Shown piece by piece: positions 63,533 through 64,000 of a stretch of DNA of 64,000 bases. Source of the DNA: Glaciimonas sp. PAMC28666 (GTDB lineage: Bacteria; Pseudomonadota; Gammaproteobacteria; Burkholderiales; Burkholderiaceae_D). The stretch is taken from the NCBI RefSeq assembly GCF_016917355.1, contig NZ_CP070304.1, positions 372,001 to 436,000 on the forward strand, in the 5' to 3' direction. The first letter of the stretch is position 1; every line of letters begins with the position of its first letter. The translations under genes and the position numbers were made by a program. The notes below the pieces were generated by a model, which worked only from the letters and a program-made list of their open reading frames with translations, did not search any database and was not told the DNA's origin.

Positions 63533-64000
63533 TTATTTTTTCTCTGGCGACGGCGTCGTAGGTACGTCGAACGGCCGTTGCTCGGACTTCATCTTGACCA
63601 GGCGAATCCGATCACTGCTGCGTGCTTTGACTGCCTCGTGCGGTGCCATGCTCTTGGTATCTTTGCGGCGACGTAAGGTCAGCGCAACCGCCGCGACGAT
63701 CGCTACCAACAGGACCACTGCTGCAATTTCGAACGCGTACACGTATTGGGTATAAATCAGCAGGCCAAGGGCTTTGGTATTTCCGATGTTTGAGGAAATG
63801 GCCGGTACCTCGCTCTCAGGGGCCCAGAAGCCGCGCAGCAATACTGCGGCCATTTCCAGAACAATAATCACGCCCACAGTAGCCGCTAATGGAAAATAAC
63901 CCCAGAACCCTTCTCGTAGCTTGTCTAGATTAATATCCAGCATCATGACGACAAACAGAAACAGAACCATTACTGCGCCAACGTAGACGAGCACCAGCAC
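63533..64000 (-). CDS. nuoJ: NADH-quinone oxidoreductase subunit J, C-terminal part (cut by window edge)
   Basis: The last 155 residues of NuoJ; the true start lies beyond the right edge. LVLVYVGAVMVLFLFVVMMLDIN is the conserved third helix. Two more helices follow (AATVGVIIVLEMAAVLL; YAFEIAAVVLLVAIVAAVALTLR) and a polar tail. The first codons shown are an internal Met/Val run, not a start. Confidence 0.92.
   Translation of the reverse strand: MLVLVYVGAVMVLFLFVVMMLDINLDKLREGFWGYFPLAATVGVIIVLEMAAVLLRGFWAPESEVPAISSNIGNTKALGLLIYTQYVYAFEIAAVVLLVAIVAAVALTLRRRKDTKSMAPHEAVKARSSDRIRLVKMKSEQRPFDVPTTPSPEKK

Noticed and set aside
1-64000. CRISPR arrays, insertion sequences, prophage or integrase genes
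   Set aside because: Looked for regular spacer-repeat arrays, transposase motifs and terminal inverted repeats; none seen. The only long tandem structure is protein-coding (collagen-like repeats, ice-binding rungs).

Overview
The window comes from a Gram-negative betaproteobacterium of the order Burkholderiales. Family Oxalobacteraceae is most likely, and a cold-adapted genus such as Glaciimonas would fit, but that is inference from gene content and a base composition near 50% G+C by eye. Supporting signs are DUF2818 directly after nuoN, DUF1289, DUF2968 and DUF3613 proteins typical of Burkholderiales, an ice-binding protein, and a RelA with a degenerate hydrolase domain. No insertion sequences, prophage genes or CRISPR arrays were seen.

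Left part (1-20 kb). A cut-off ketoacyl-synthase-like gene and two small DUF genes precede a complete tight-adherence (Tad/Flp) pilus locus, all on the minus strand. Reading in the direction of transcription: Flp pilin (a 59-codon gene with a TTG start), prepilin peptidase, TadE, CpaB, secretin CpaC, TadZ, TadA ATPase, TadB, TadC, TadD lipoprotein, a DUF3613 protein, TadG, a DUF4282 membrane protein and a sigma-54 enhancer-binding regulator with a pseudo-receiver. Just upstream of flp lie a TpsB-type two-partner secretion porin without a recognisable TpsA partner and a Gly-rich collagen-like lipoprotein. The lipoprotein has a good sigma-54 promoter match and an upstream 16-bp palindrome.

Middle-left (20-31 kb). 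An MHS-family MFS permease is followed by an acetyl-CoA hydrolase/transferase family enzyme. Next comes an aromatic-acid module: VanA-like Rieske oxygenase, VanB-like reductase and a Liv-type binding protein, divergent from a MarR regulator and followed by livHMGF. Three 21-22 bp-spaced operator-like repeats lie between vanA and marR.

Centre (31-46 kb). This is the most distinctive region: a twelve-gene minus-strand cluster for sialic acid / amino-sugar catabolism. It comprises nanM, a FadR-type regulator, a peptide-type (Opp/Sat-like) ABC importer in five genes, a nanA-like lyase, nanE, nanK, nagA and a SIS-type deaminase (nagB-II). A porin is divergent. Two near-identical palindromes lie in the nanM/porin intergenic region and are candidate regulator sites. 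The gene set describes a complete route from outer-membrane entry to fructose-6-phosphate.

Right part (46-64 kb). Housekeeping genes: tRNA-Val(CAC), relA, ridA, an alpha/beta hydrolase, the two subunits of a 3-oxoacid CoA-transferase, a PAS-LuxR regulator, a thioesterase and ETF-ubiquinone oxidoreductase. Then comes an isolated ice-binding (DUF3494) protein with an added 18-residue-repeat beta-solenoid and a PEP-CTERM anchor, then a NUDIX hydrolase, and the end of the nuo operon (nuoJ partial, K, L, M, N) with DUF2818.
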